Source: an uncultured Alphaproteobacteria bacterium (GTDB taxonomy: Bacteria; Pseudomonadota; Alphaproteobacteria; RF32; CAG-239). From it: DNA of 33,419 bases. The stretch lies in contig CANPYS010000020.1 in assembly GCA_947588655.1 (NCBI GenBank), positions 1 to 33,419 on the forward strand, written 5' to 3'. Positions 1-6,389 of the stretch are shown here, piece after piece. Numbering within the stretch: the stretch's first letter is position 1; the number at the start of each line of letters is the position of its first letter. The position numbers and the translations under genes were made by a program. The notes below the pieces were generated by a model. It made no database searches. It was not told the origin of the DNA and saw only the letters and a list, made by a program, of their open reading frames with translations.

Positions 1-156
<156 letters not shown>

Positions 157-255
157 CTCTTTTATCTGGGTTGATGACAAAGAGAAAATACATTACACAC
201 ATTCTCTAAATTTTTCTCTTGCTTTTTGAAAAAATATATTCTACCTTACTTCCAG

Positions 256-512
256 GCATAAAAAGTTTTTATGCTTAGTACCCATTGTGGTACGGAGCTT
301 TCAACGGCTCAACCATATTCGGCGTTAGGATATAATGTCGTCATATTGTCTGCTATGAATTTTAGCCGGCAGTAGATATATCCCCGATTCATATTCGTAT
401 GGTCGGGGAGCTTTTAGCGAATGTCCAAAGCTTCGGCTGAAAGGCTAAAAGAGTCATGTAATATGGTATGATTGTTGAACTCTCCGGCCACCTTTTGAGG
501 TGGTTTTCTTTT
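256..512 (+). ncRNA. Candidate structured RNA / 5' leader ending in an intrinsic terminator
   Basis: This stretch has no credible ORF but is dense in complementary segments. They are a near-perfect palindrome GCATAAAAA-TTTTTATGC (256-274), GTACC/GGTAC (about 278-292), a possible closing stem CGGAG (293-297) with CTCCG (482-486), and GGATATA (328-334) with TATATCC (377-383). There is also a hairpin CCCCGA..CATA-TTCG-TATG..TCGGGG (382-408) and a hairpin CTTTTAGC/GCTAAAAG (411-451) carrying AGC-TTCG-GCT. Two UUCG tetraloops and a final terminator argue for a folded transcript. Either a cis-regulatory leader of the barrel gene at 541 or an independent small RNA would fit. Because an IS110-type transposase ends just upstream, a bridge RNA is a third option. 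I do not recognise a known riboswitch, tmRNA, 6S or RNase P consensus. Confidence 0.5.
488..512 (+). terminator. Intrinsic terminator just before the OMP gene
   Basis: The stem CCACCT / AGGTGG with a TTTG loop is followed by TTTTCTTTT. It ends 28 bp upstream of the ATG at 541, leaving almost no room for a separate promoter for that gene. It could therefore act as an attenuator that must be read through. Confidence 0.75.
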
Positions 513-540
513 AACGACTAAAAAAGAAAGGTTTAATCAT

Positions 541-1251
541 ATGAAGAATAATCTTTTATTAACAACAGCTTTGGTAGCAATTGTCACTTCGGCAACTGTC
601 GCTCAAGCAAATTCTGTTGCTTCAAGTCCATGGTCAGTAGAAGTCGCTGGTAGTTACCAATTTGCCATCAGAGAATTTCAGAAATCACCGATGGTAAGCG
701 ATGGTACAAATATCTATCGTTCAGACTGGTCAATGCCTAAAGTTGATCTTATTTCGGCAGATGTCACGGGCGTTTATAACCTAACCGATCGGCAGGCGTT
801 AACATTGCGTTTCGGATACGCCGCAGGCGACGATTCCGTTGGTGGCGATGAGGAAAGAGCACGCGTTAAAGACGAAGTTGAATTGTTCACCCTCATGCCC
901 GGATACCGCTATACCATGCCTGTTTATCAAGACAAGCTTAAAGCTTTTGCCGGTGTGAATGCGGGCGTTGCTTACCTGAAATACAAGTCAACACAATCAG
1001 GCGCTCCGGATGACTTTTATAACACGAAAGTGGACGATTCTGATTGGGGATTTGCTTATTCAGCTGAAATCGGTCTTCGCTATGATGTAACGGAAAATAT
1101 CGGTGTTTTTGCCGCTTATCAATTCTCAGGGAACACAGCTGATGTGAAGCGTCTTCCCTACAACCGCAATCCTAAGAACCCCATGATAGATAACCAAACC
1201 AGAATGCAAGTTTATAATGGGGTGCGGGCTGGTTTGAGCTATTCCTTCTAA
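541..1251 (+). CDS. Outer membrane beta-barrel protein
   Basis: The 236-residue protein opens with a clear Sec signal peptide (MKNNLLLTTALVAIVTSATVAQA, cleavage after AQA near residue 23). The rest is alternating amphipathic strands rich in Tyr, Phe and Gly, ending in GLSYSF; a C-terminal Phe is the usual BAM recognition signal. Size and strand pattern fit small 8-stranded barrels of the OMP_b-brl / opacity-porin type. Substrate or adhesion function cannot be told. An AGAAAGG ribosome-binding site precedes the ATG. The gene stands alone, with a strong terminator downstream, and sits behind a structured leader with its own terminator, so expression may depend on read-through or antitermination. 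Confidence 0.8.
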   Translation: MKNNLLLTTALVAIVTSATVAQANSVASSPWSVEVAGSYQFAIREFQKSPMVSDGTNIYRSDWSMPKVDLISADVTGVYNLTDRQALTLRFGYAAGDDSVGGDEERARVKDEVELFTLMPGYRYTMPVYQDKLKAFAGVNAGVAYLKYKSTQSGAPDDFYNTKVDDSDWGFAYSAEIGLRYDVTENIGVFAAYQFSGNTADVKRLPYNRNPKNPMIDNQTRMQVYNGVRAGLSYSF

Positions 1252-1290
1252 AGTTGGAAAAATTATTATAAATAAATTCCTTTATAGAGA

Positions 1291-1330
1291 AAAAGACACT
1301 TTATCACACAAGCGATAAAGTGTCTTTTTT
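1291..1330 (+). terminator. Strong intrinsic terminator of the OMP gene
   Basis: AAAAGACACTTTATC pairs with GATAAAGTGTCTTTT around an 8-nt loop and is followed by a T run. The long perfect stem works on the plus strand, and the A run at the left could also stop minus-strand transcription. Confidence 0.9.
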
Positions 1331-1392
1331 AAGTAGCTATATTTTCCACATCTGGATTCTTCCTCCCTTCGGTCGTCAGAATGACGTAGAGT

Positions 1393-1426
1393 TTTCCAAA
1401 CACCAAAAGTAATTGGTGTTTGGAAA
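1393..1426. repeat. Perfect 13-bp inverted repeat (intergenic hairpin)
   Basis: TTTCCAAACACCA (1393-1405) is the exact reverse complement of TGGTGTTTGGAAA (1414-1426), with an 8-base loop. There is no T tract, so it is not a standard terminator. It follows a stretch resembling the REP-like 'CCTTCGGTCGTCAGAATGACG' motif and lies in the 329-bp gap between the barrel gene and tRNA-Arg, which otherwise holds only the terminator and the next palindrome. Confidence 0.7.
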
Positions 1427-1451
1427 GCGAGATAACGCGAGTGTTAGCTTA

Positions 1452-1572
1452 GGAATGCGTATAGCTGGCATTTAGAGCAATTTAAGGGGCAAAAGTACCG
1501 CAGCGTACATAAACGTACGTGAGGACACTTTTGCCACAAAAACTGCGCTAGATGCCAGCTATACGCCTTTCC
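1452..1572. repeat. About 121-bp palindromic intergenic element
   Basis: The outer arms GGAATGCGTATAGCTGGCAT (1452 on) and GATGCCAGCTATACGCCTTTCC (1551-1572) are nearly perfect reverse complements with a one-base indel. Inside them GGCAAAAGT and ACTTTTGCC form a second nested pair, with GTAC-rich complementarity at the centre. No protein is encoded. It could be a non-autonomous MITE-like element or a bacterial palindromic repeat, and other copies in the genome would decide. Confidence 0.65.
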
Positions 1573-1580
1573 ATAGAAAA

Positions 1581-1657
1581 TGGCGTCAGCGGCGGGACTC
1601 GAACCCACTACCCACAGTTTAGGAAACTGTTGCTCTATCCTGATGAGCTACGCCGAC
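1581..1657 (-). tRNA. tRNA-Arg (anticodon CCT)
   Basis: On the minus strand the sequence starts with GTCGGCG and ends with CGCTGAC-G-CCA, giving a 7-bp acceptor stem with one G-U pair, discriminator G and an encoded CCA. The D arm (GCTC..GAGC), the anticodon arm ACAGT-TTCCTAA-ACTGT and a T arm with GGTTCGAGTCC are all present. Loop positions 34-36 read CCT, which decodes AGG. Length is 77 nt. The ORF that crosses it on the plus strand is a shadow. Confidence 0.95.
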
Positions 1658-1667
1658 GTTAGATCTT

Positions 1668-1696
1668 TTTATAAACGCCTTGATAAAAAAGAGCAA
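1668..1696 (-). promoter_or_regulatory. Sigma70-like promoter for tRNA-Arg
   Basis: On the minus strand TTGCTC, a 17-bp spacer and TATAAA lie 11 bp upstream of the mature tRNA 5' end. This is correct spacing and a good -10 box. Confidence 0.6.
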
Positions 1697-1766
1697 GAGT
1701 TTTTTCTTGACAACCTGCAAAAAATTATTAAATTAAGCCTGAAAGAAATTTTTATAAAATTATGTT

Positions 1767-2171
1767 ATGAAAAAGTGTATTTTTATGCGTCACGCGTCGG
1801 AGGAGGCTTTAGAAGGAGCCTTAGATGACGTGGTTGAAGAGTATCAACTGGCGCTCAGCAAGGTTTGTCCTTTAGGAAAGATTGACGCTGTTTGGACATC
1901 GCCCAAAAAACGCGCTGTTGAGACGGCTCAAAAAATGGTGGCGCTTTTAGGCCTAGATTTAAAGGTTGAGGAGCATGACACCTTAGATGAAGGTTATAGT
2001 TATGAAAAGCCTTTATCAAACCTTGTGGACGAGCTAAACAAATCGGAAGCCAAAACCATTTTGTTGGTTACGCATTTGCCTAACTTAAACGAATGGTTTT
2101 TGGTTGGAATGATGGGCAATGCCGGCGTTTTGCCTTTAGCGTTTGACGGCCGGAAGTTTCATGATTTATAA
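1767..2171 (+). CDS. sixA: SixA-like phosphohistidine phosphatase (histidine phosphatase superfamily)
   Basis: This 134-residue protein belongs to the RHG / phosphoglycerate-mutase-like superfamily. MRHAS at residues 7-11 carries the catalytic Arg-His, TSPKKRAVETAQ supplies the second conserved arginine region, and VTHLPNL carries the second catalytic histidine. Length and motif spacing match SixA proteins, which remove phosphate from phosphohistidine on HPt domains or PTS proteins. The actual substrate is unknown. No Shine-Dalgarno is visible before the ATG, while a TATAAA lies 8 bp upstream, so the message may be leaderless. It is a single gene closed by a bidirectional terminator shared with dps. 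Confidence 0.75.
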   Translation: MKKCIFMRHASEEALEGALDDVVEEYQLALSKVCPLGKIDAVWTSPKKRAVETAQKMVALLGLDLKVEEHDTLDEGYSYEKPLSNLVDELNKSEAKTILLVTHLPNLNEWFLVGMMGNAGVLPLAFDGRKFHDL

Positions 2172-2198
2172 AAAAAAGACGCGTTAGCGTCTTTTTTT
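2171..2198. terminator. Bidirectional terminator between sixA and dps
   Basis: AAAAAAAGACGC-GTTA-GCGTCTTTTTTT is a symmetric stem with A and T runs on the two sides. It can end both the forward sixA-like gene and the reverse dps gene, whose stop codon lies within it. Confidence 0.9.
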
Positions 2199-2727
2199 AT
2201 TTTTTCTTACGTTTTGGGGATGGTGGTGTTTGTTCATCATCGGTTTCATCAAGGTTATTTTCAACATATTCGGCATATTCCAAGGCGTCGTTTTCATGGA
2301 GCATAGCGCGTATCATCCACGATTTTTTATAAAACTTCGCAAGATATTCTTCAAACATATTCACGGTTAAAAAGTCGCCGCGTTTTTCGGCCAAATCGCG
2401 AATTTCCAAAGCCAAATCAATAATTTTGCCACAATCTTCATCTAAAATTTCCAAAACTTCTTCGGTATCATAATCGCGGCTTTCAAGTTCTTCAATTTCG
2501 GCAATTTCCAGATAATCCGCCATATTTGCCAAGGGAAGTTCGCCTTGCATTTTAAGGGCTTCGGCAACCGCGTCAAATTGTTCTTGAAACTCTTTATAAA
2601 GGTGTTCTGTCAGCTTATGAATGGTTAAAAAATCGCGTCCGGTAGCGTTCCAATGCAAATTATGAAGCTTGATGTTCAAAACGGCAATGTTTGCCAAATA
2701 GCGATTAAGTCCGGTATCTCTAGCCAT
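2197..2727 (-). CDS. dps: Dps-family ferritin-like DNA protection protein
   Basis: The 176-residue protein carries the Dps ferroxidase ligands in the right spacing: His25 in HW, His37 in TIHK, Asp52 and Glu56 in FDAVAE. Dps forms 12-mers that oxidise Fe(II) with peroxide, store iron and can coat DNA in starvation or oxidative stress. The helices continue to about residue 150. The last residues are acidic, followed by a basic tail ending PKRKKK, which by analogy with other Dps proteins could contact DNA. A strong AAGGAGG site precedes the ATG. It lies 60 bp downstream of a small gene on the same strand and may be co-transcribed with it. Confidence 0.9.
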   Translation of the reverse strand: MARDTGLNRYLANIAVLNIKLHNLHWNATGRDFLTIHKLTEHLYKEFQEQFDAVAEALKMQGELPLANMADYLEIAEIEELESRDYDTEEVLEILDEDCGKIIDLALEIRDLAEKRGDFLTVNMFEEYLAKFYKKSWMIRAMLHENDALEYAEYVENNLDETDDEQTPPSPKRKKK

Positions 2728-2787
2728 ATTATCCTCCTTTGTTTGTTGTTTAAGGAATATATGCCGTTTTAGAGAGATTTAAATACA

Positions 2788-3039
2788 TCAAAAGCGGTAT
2801 TCTTTGCAGCTTTGATTTTGAGAAATCATATTTTTATCGCTTTCAGGCAGATTATCCATATCGCCAAAGTTATACATATCGCAGTTAAAGGTTTGCTCGT
2901 CATCAAGGCCGCCGTTTTTCAAGTCAACGAGCGTATCTTGTGAAAGGCCGTCCACATGAAAATCAGGTGTATTTTTAGGATTGCGGTTTTTAGCGCGGAA
3001 ATTTTGTTTTTTTTCAAATTCGGGTTGTTGTGTCAACAT
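2788..3039 (-). CDS. Small hypothetical protein
   Basis: I take the start at the internal ATG (3039), not the 3105 start in the ORF track, because AAAGGAG lies just upstream of it. The extra 22 residues would also overlap the terminator region of the next gene. The product is 83 residues, hydrophilic and polar (Asp, Asn, Gln-rich), with two cysteines in the C-terminal half and no membrane segment. I do not recognise the family. The position upstream of dps on the same strand suggests possible co-expression but does not give a function. Confidence 0.55.
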   Translation of the reverse strand: MLTQQPEFEKKQNFRAKNRNPKNTPDFHVDGLSQDTLVDLKNGGLDDEQTFNCDMYNFGDMDNLPESDKNMISQNQSCKEYRF

Positions 3040-3093
3040 TCTTTTTCTCCTTTGCAAAAATATATAGACACTTTCAGAGCAATTTAAAGGCAT

Positions 3094-3118
3094 AAAAAAA
3101 GCCACCTATTCAGGTGGC
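3094..3118 (-). terminator. Intrinsic terminator of the pilin-like gene
   Basis: On the minus strand GCCACCT-GAAT-AGGTGGC is followed by seven T. It lies about 19 bp after the stop codon of the gene at 3137-3820. Confidence 0.9.
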
Positions 3119-3136
3119 GTATGAAAAACTTTCAAA

Positions 3137-3820
3137 TTAATTTTGCCTAAGCAGAACATTAATTTGGCAAGGATACATTTTGCAATAAAAAGAGCAAATT
3201 TCTTCGCGGTTGGTCTGATTCAAATCATCAAGAGATGCCCAAACATCGCTTTTGCAGTTTTCAGAGCTGTTTTCTGCGCAGAAAGTAATATTATTAGAGG
3301 GATTGCCGCGGTCAATAATGGTGACGGCATCAACAAGTCTTAAATAATCTTTCATGCGCTGATTTTCCATAACCCTCAAATAAGTATTGCAGACTTGAAC
3401 GCGATTCGGGCTTGAAACAATGGTTTGCATATTAACATAAGCCTGTACGGAGGGTTCTTTCATCTCGCGGTAAGAAATGGTAATATTGTTGCCCCAATAA
3501 TCTTGCACCGAAGTTTGATCGGGTTGGACAAGCGAGGGACGAAAGACATTAAGAATAATGGCTTTTTTGGTATCAAAATCTGAAATATCTTGCGCCTTGC
3601 TGATGGCATCGGAAAGCGTTGTAAAAGCAACCTTAAGATCATCATGGAGTATATTTGCTTTTTCGGTGTTTTTAAGGGATATATAAAAATAGTTGCCGGC
3701 ATAGCCCAAAAGCCCGACCACAATTAAAACACCGAACATACCAAACAATGACCACCCTTTTTCCTGCACCCACTGATAGCGTCCGAGCATCCAAAGATAA
3801 AATTTGCTTAACTTAGACAT
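3137..3820 (-). CDS. Type IV pilin-like / pseudopilin-like membrane protein
   Basis: Start chosen at ATG 3820, which has AGAAAGG 9 bp upstream; the 3847 start in the track is a GTG without support. The product is 227 residues. After a 22-residue basic leader, QEKG-WSLFGMFGVLIVVGLLGYAG resembles a class III (prepilin peptidase) signal followed by one hydrophobic helix, as in type IV pilins ('G-FTLIE'). The usual Glu at mature position 5 is Gly here. The remainder is a soluble domain with several cysteines clustered in the last 70 residues. No other pilus genes are nearby. A plain single-pass membrane protein remains possible. Confidence 0.5.
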   Translation of the reverse strand: MSKLSKFYLWMLGRYQWVQEKGWSLFGMFGVLIVVGLLGYAGNYFYISLKNTEKANILHDDLKVAFTTLSDAISKAQDISDFDTKKAIILNVFRPSLVQPDQTSVQDYWGNNITISYREMKEPSVQAYVNMQTIVSSPNRVQVCNTYLRVMENQRMKDYLRLVDAVTIIDRGNPSNNITFCAENSSENCKSDVWASLDDLNQTNREEICSFYCKMYPCQINVLLRQN

Positions 3821-3883
3821 AGACCAATCCTTTCTAACGTTCTGCACAAAAATAATATTGAAAACAAAATAATTTTAACACCA

Positions 3884-3941
3884 CAGGCGGTATTCCCGTC
3901 CGCGATCAAAACAATAAATTGTTTTGGAGCGGGTAACGGGA
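3884..3941. repeat. 58-bp direct repeat, copy 1 (carries a tRNA-Gly 3'-end fragment)
   Basis: This block is identical by eye to 4046-4103. It contains 41 bp that in copy 2 lie downstream of tRNA-Gly, plus the last 17 bp of the tRNA (CCA, acceptor strand, start of T arm). Here the tRNA sequence breaks off after CGGGA, so it is only a fragment. Between the two copies lie 104 bp without a gene, including a small hairpin CTGAC/GTCAG (3957-3971) flanked by A and T runs that looks like a weak terminator. Confidence 0.85.
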
Positions 3942-4045
3942 GCGCTAAGTAAAAAGCTGACTTAACGTCAGGTTTTTATCTGTAAGCTCCGGGAACATCT
4001 TGTTGAGCGAGGGAAGCAAAAGCGACCGATGCGAAACTAGATGCC

Positions 4046-4103
4046 CAGGCGGTATTCCCGTCCGCGATCAAAACAATAAATTGTTTTGGAGCGGGTAACG
4101 GGA
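4046..4103. repeat. 58-bp direct repeat, copy 2 (overlaps the tRNA-Gly 3' end)
   Basis: This is the second copy of the repeat, here continuous with the intact tRNA-Gly. Within it AAAACAAT-AA-ATTGTTTT is a perfect palindrome (4070-4087) that may serve as the tRNA trailer hairpin. The overlap of a repeat with a tRNA 3' end is the usual arrangement of an attachment site. Confidence 0.85.
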
Positions 4104-4160
4104 ATTGAACCCGCATTAAAAGCTTGGGAAGCTCTCATTCTACCATTGAATTATACCCGC
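4087..4160 (-). tRNA. tRNA-Gly (anticodon CCC)
   Basis: On the minus strand it begins GCGGGTA and ends TACCCGC-T-CCA, giving a perfect 7-bp acceptor, discriminator T and encoded CCA. The anticodon arm AGAGC-TTCCCAA-GCTTT places CCC at 34-36, decoding GGG. The T arm contains GGTTCAATTCCC. It is 74 nt long. The 3' end lies inside a 58-bp repeat present a second time 162 bp away. Confidence 0.95.
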
Positions 4161-4170
4161 TTCTTCTCTG

Positions 4171-4199
4171 ATTAAACTTTATTTTCTTGATATAATCAA
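4171..4199 (-). promoter_or_regulatory. Sigma70-like promoter for tRNA-Gly
   Basis: On the minus strand TTGATT, 17 bp and TTTAAT lie 10 bp upstream of the tRNA 5' end. Confidence 0.55.
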
Positions 4200-4234
4200 G
4201 TCTTTTATCCAAAATGCACAATTTTCTTCTTACC

Positions 4235-6307
4235 TTAAAGCAACATTTCCATAAGATGCGCCAAGTCTAGCTTATAAACTGCGGCGTTTTGTGGCGTGCG
4301 CGGATAAAATGCCGACAAATCAAAAGCAAAAATATGCGCTTGTTGTTTGAAAAATGCGTCTGTGGTGTTTATTTCAGAGGCATGCGCTTGCAAATATTGG
4401 CTTAAAGCTTCCGCCTCTTTGATTTTTGATTTTATCAGCCCCGTTCTTTGAGCAAAAAATGACGAATATTCCCAAATAGCATAAATAGCGGCCGCCAAAA
4501 GCAAAGCGCTAACAAACCGCAAGTAAACGCTTAAAAGTAAAATAGCAAATAAAATAAAGCTAAGGCAGATAACAATTTTAAAAATATTAGTCAAACGGTG
4601 CGAAAATCTGATGCGTAAAATCCAGAAATAAAAAGCCACAACAGCCGTAAAGCAAAACAGAATAATGCCTGTTTGCGCCGGATTAACCGATAAAAACGCA
4701 ATAGCAGCCTCGGTTAAAACAAGCATTGCGATACCAAAGAACAAATAACCGATGTTAAGCTGAAAGTTCAAAAGCTTTAAGGTGCGGCGCGTGTGCCTTT
4801 CAAGAGCGGATTCGGCGCGCTTAAACTTAAGCGTATTTGAATTTTGAACGCTTATTACAGAATCATGACTTCCAAAAAGATGCGCCAAAGCTTTTTTCTC
4901 GCCCAAATTTAAGTTATGGACGTCATCGGTTTTTTTAATCAAAACAACAGAATTTTCTTGCTTCTGAATATCAATTACCCCCTTTTGGTAAATATCCAAA
5001 AAAGCGGAAATAAAGGCGGTTTTATCAAAAGCGCCTTTCAAAAGCATACGCAAAATGGGGGCGGAAATCTGAAAATGCCCCAAAATTTTGGGCTTGTTCT
5101 TTTTAAGATAATTTGCTGAAAGAATATACGAACTTAAAATAGCAATCAGCCCCAAAAGCGCAAACAAAACATCGCCGAAATCTGAAATAAACCAAACAAA
5201 ACGCTGATTTATGTCGGGTTTAAGAAAAATATCCTGATGAAGCGTTGTTAAAATATACATGCCCTCGCCAGGGAGCAAAGGCGTTGTTGAAGCAAAGCCC
5301 AAGGCGTTGTTATCAAGCGCGGCGATAATTGCGCGATTCGGGTTCAAACTTTTAGGCGAGCCAATAAAAACGTTTTGCCCCATAAATTGCCGTCCGTCGG
5401 GCAATGAAACAACAGCGTTGGCAGAGGCAATCATTAAATTAAGATAACTTCCTGTCACATTCCAGTAAAATTCGGTAAAGTCGTCATAATACCAAAGTTT
5501 GCGGTCAACCAAATACTTAAAGTTATAAGTATAAACGCCTGAGGGCAGGTTATAAGGTTGTTGGGGTTTAATATAAATATTATCCCCGATTTCTTCCAAA
5601 ACATGTGGCACATTTTGCCCATTAATGGAAACCGATTCCAACGTCACGTCAATTTTTTTACGCACGCCAGCGCGTGAGGTGGAATATTTGGGCATAATTT
5701 TAATCAGCCCGTTTTTGAGCTTTTTGCCATTGGCAATCACGGTCATTTCCTCTTCAACCTGCACAAGTCCTGTTGGCAAAATATGAAGCGAAGTTAATAA
5801 ATAAGGAATATGCTCCACCGCGGGCGCAACCACTTTGCGTCCGCTTGGCAGCGTTACGTTGACCATGGGATATTGATAAGTATTCAAAGGCGCCACATTA
5901 TCAGCCGATAAAGTTTTAGGCTGCATAAGCTCATAAAAATCAAGCTCAGAATCTGTTTGCGTAGATTTATTATCTACCGATTGTAAAGCCTTTTCATAAA
6001 TACGTTCAAAAATAGATTTATCATCATTTTGTAATTGCTCAATATATTCTTTACTGTGCAAAATATCTATAGTATTTCCACTATTTAATTCAGTAAAGCT
6101 TTTATTGGTTGAATAATTAGCCTTGCTAAAGCGGTCTTTCATAAACGCAAGAAAAGCTTCCGTATCAGACATATCGGGCAAAACTTCAGGAATGGTCGTA
6201 TCCATAATCGGGATAGGCGCGTCCCAAGAGCTTTGTTGCTGAGCCTGTGCGTTTTGGGTTAAACTTAAAACCGCCATAAAACAGAATATTAAAAAATTTT
6301 TCTTCAT
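4235..6307 (-). CDS. DUF2207 domain membrane protein
   Basis: The protein has 690 residues. A signal peptide (residues 1-22, ending AQA) is followed by an acidic, disordered-looking stretch. A beta-rich periplasmic domain with 'LPTGLVQVEEEMTV' and 'DFTEFYWNVTGSYL' (about 170-360) is typical of DUF2207. One transmembrane helix follows near 375-400, then a cytoplasmic stretch, then two or more further helices near 520-630 and a soluble tail. This matches the usual DUF2207 layout (YciQ-like), whose molecular function is not established. The gene stands alone, divergent from the glmU-like operon with 82 bp between. A weak AAGGG-type ribosome-binding site is seen. Confidence 0.75.
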   Translation of the reverse strand: MKKNFLIFCFMAVLSLTQNAQAQQQSSWDAPIPIMDTTIPEVLPDMSDTEAFLAFMKDRFSKANYSTNKSFTELNSGNTIDILHSKEYIEQLQNDDKSIFERIYEKALQSVDNKSTQTDSELDFYELMQPKTLSADNVAPLNTYQYPMVNVTLPSGRKVVAPAVEHIPYLLTSLHILPTGLVQVEEEMTVIANGKKLKNGLIKIMPKYSTSRAGVRKKIDVTLESVSINGQNVPHVLEEIGDNIYIKPQQPYNLPSGVYTYNFKYLVDRKLWYYDDFTEFYWNVTGSYLNLMIASANAVVSLPDGRQFMGQNVFIGSPKSLNPNRAIIAALDNNALGFASTTPLLPGEGMYILTTLHQDIFLKPDINQRFVWFISDFGDVLFALLGLIAILSSYILSANYLKKNKPKILGHFQISAPILRMLLKGAFDKTAFISAFLDIYQKGVIDIQKQENSVVLIKKTDDVHNLNLGEKKALAHLFGSHDSVISVQNSNTLKFKRAESALERHTRRTLKLLNFQLNIGYLFFGIAMLVLTEAAIAFLSVNPAQTGIILFCFTAVVAFYFWILRIRFSHRLTNIFKIVICLSFILFAILLLSVYLRFVSALLLAAAIYAIWEYSSFFAQRTGLIKSKIKEAEALSQYLQAHASEINTTDAFFKQQAHIFAFDLSAFYPRTPQNAAVYKLDLAHLMEMLL

Positions 6308-6322
6308 AAAATTTTTCAGCCC

Positions 6323-6351
6323 TTAACAAATCAGATTTAATAGAGTATAAA
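6323..6351 (+). promoter_or_regulatory. Sigma70 promoter for the GlmU-like/pepF operon
   Basis: TTAACA (6323-6328), 17 bp and TATAAA (6346-6351) lie 38 bp before the ATG at 6390, which has its own AAGGAG site. Confidence 0.7.
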
Positions 6352-6389
6352 GGAATAACTCTTAAAATTTTATAAAAAAGGAGCAGATA

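Noticed and set aside
256-512. tmRNA, 6S RNA, RNase P RNA or a common riboswitch for the structured leader
   Set aside because: None of the consensus elements I know for these are present (no tag-peptide frame, no RNase P core GAAAGTCCGG, no TPP, cobalamin or SAM core).
1580-1828. 82-residue plus-strand ORF
   Set aside because: It crosses tRNA-Arg on the opposite strand and then overlaps the sixA-like gene in another frame; it is a shadow with no ribosome-binding site.
3821-3847. GTG start of the pilin-like gene at 3847
   Set aside because: The AGAAAGG ribosome-binding site lies downstream of it and points to the ATG at 3820.
3884-3941. A second tRNA-Gly gene
   Set aside because: Only the last 17 bp of the tRNA are present; no anticodon or D arm follows.
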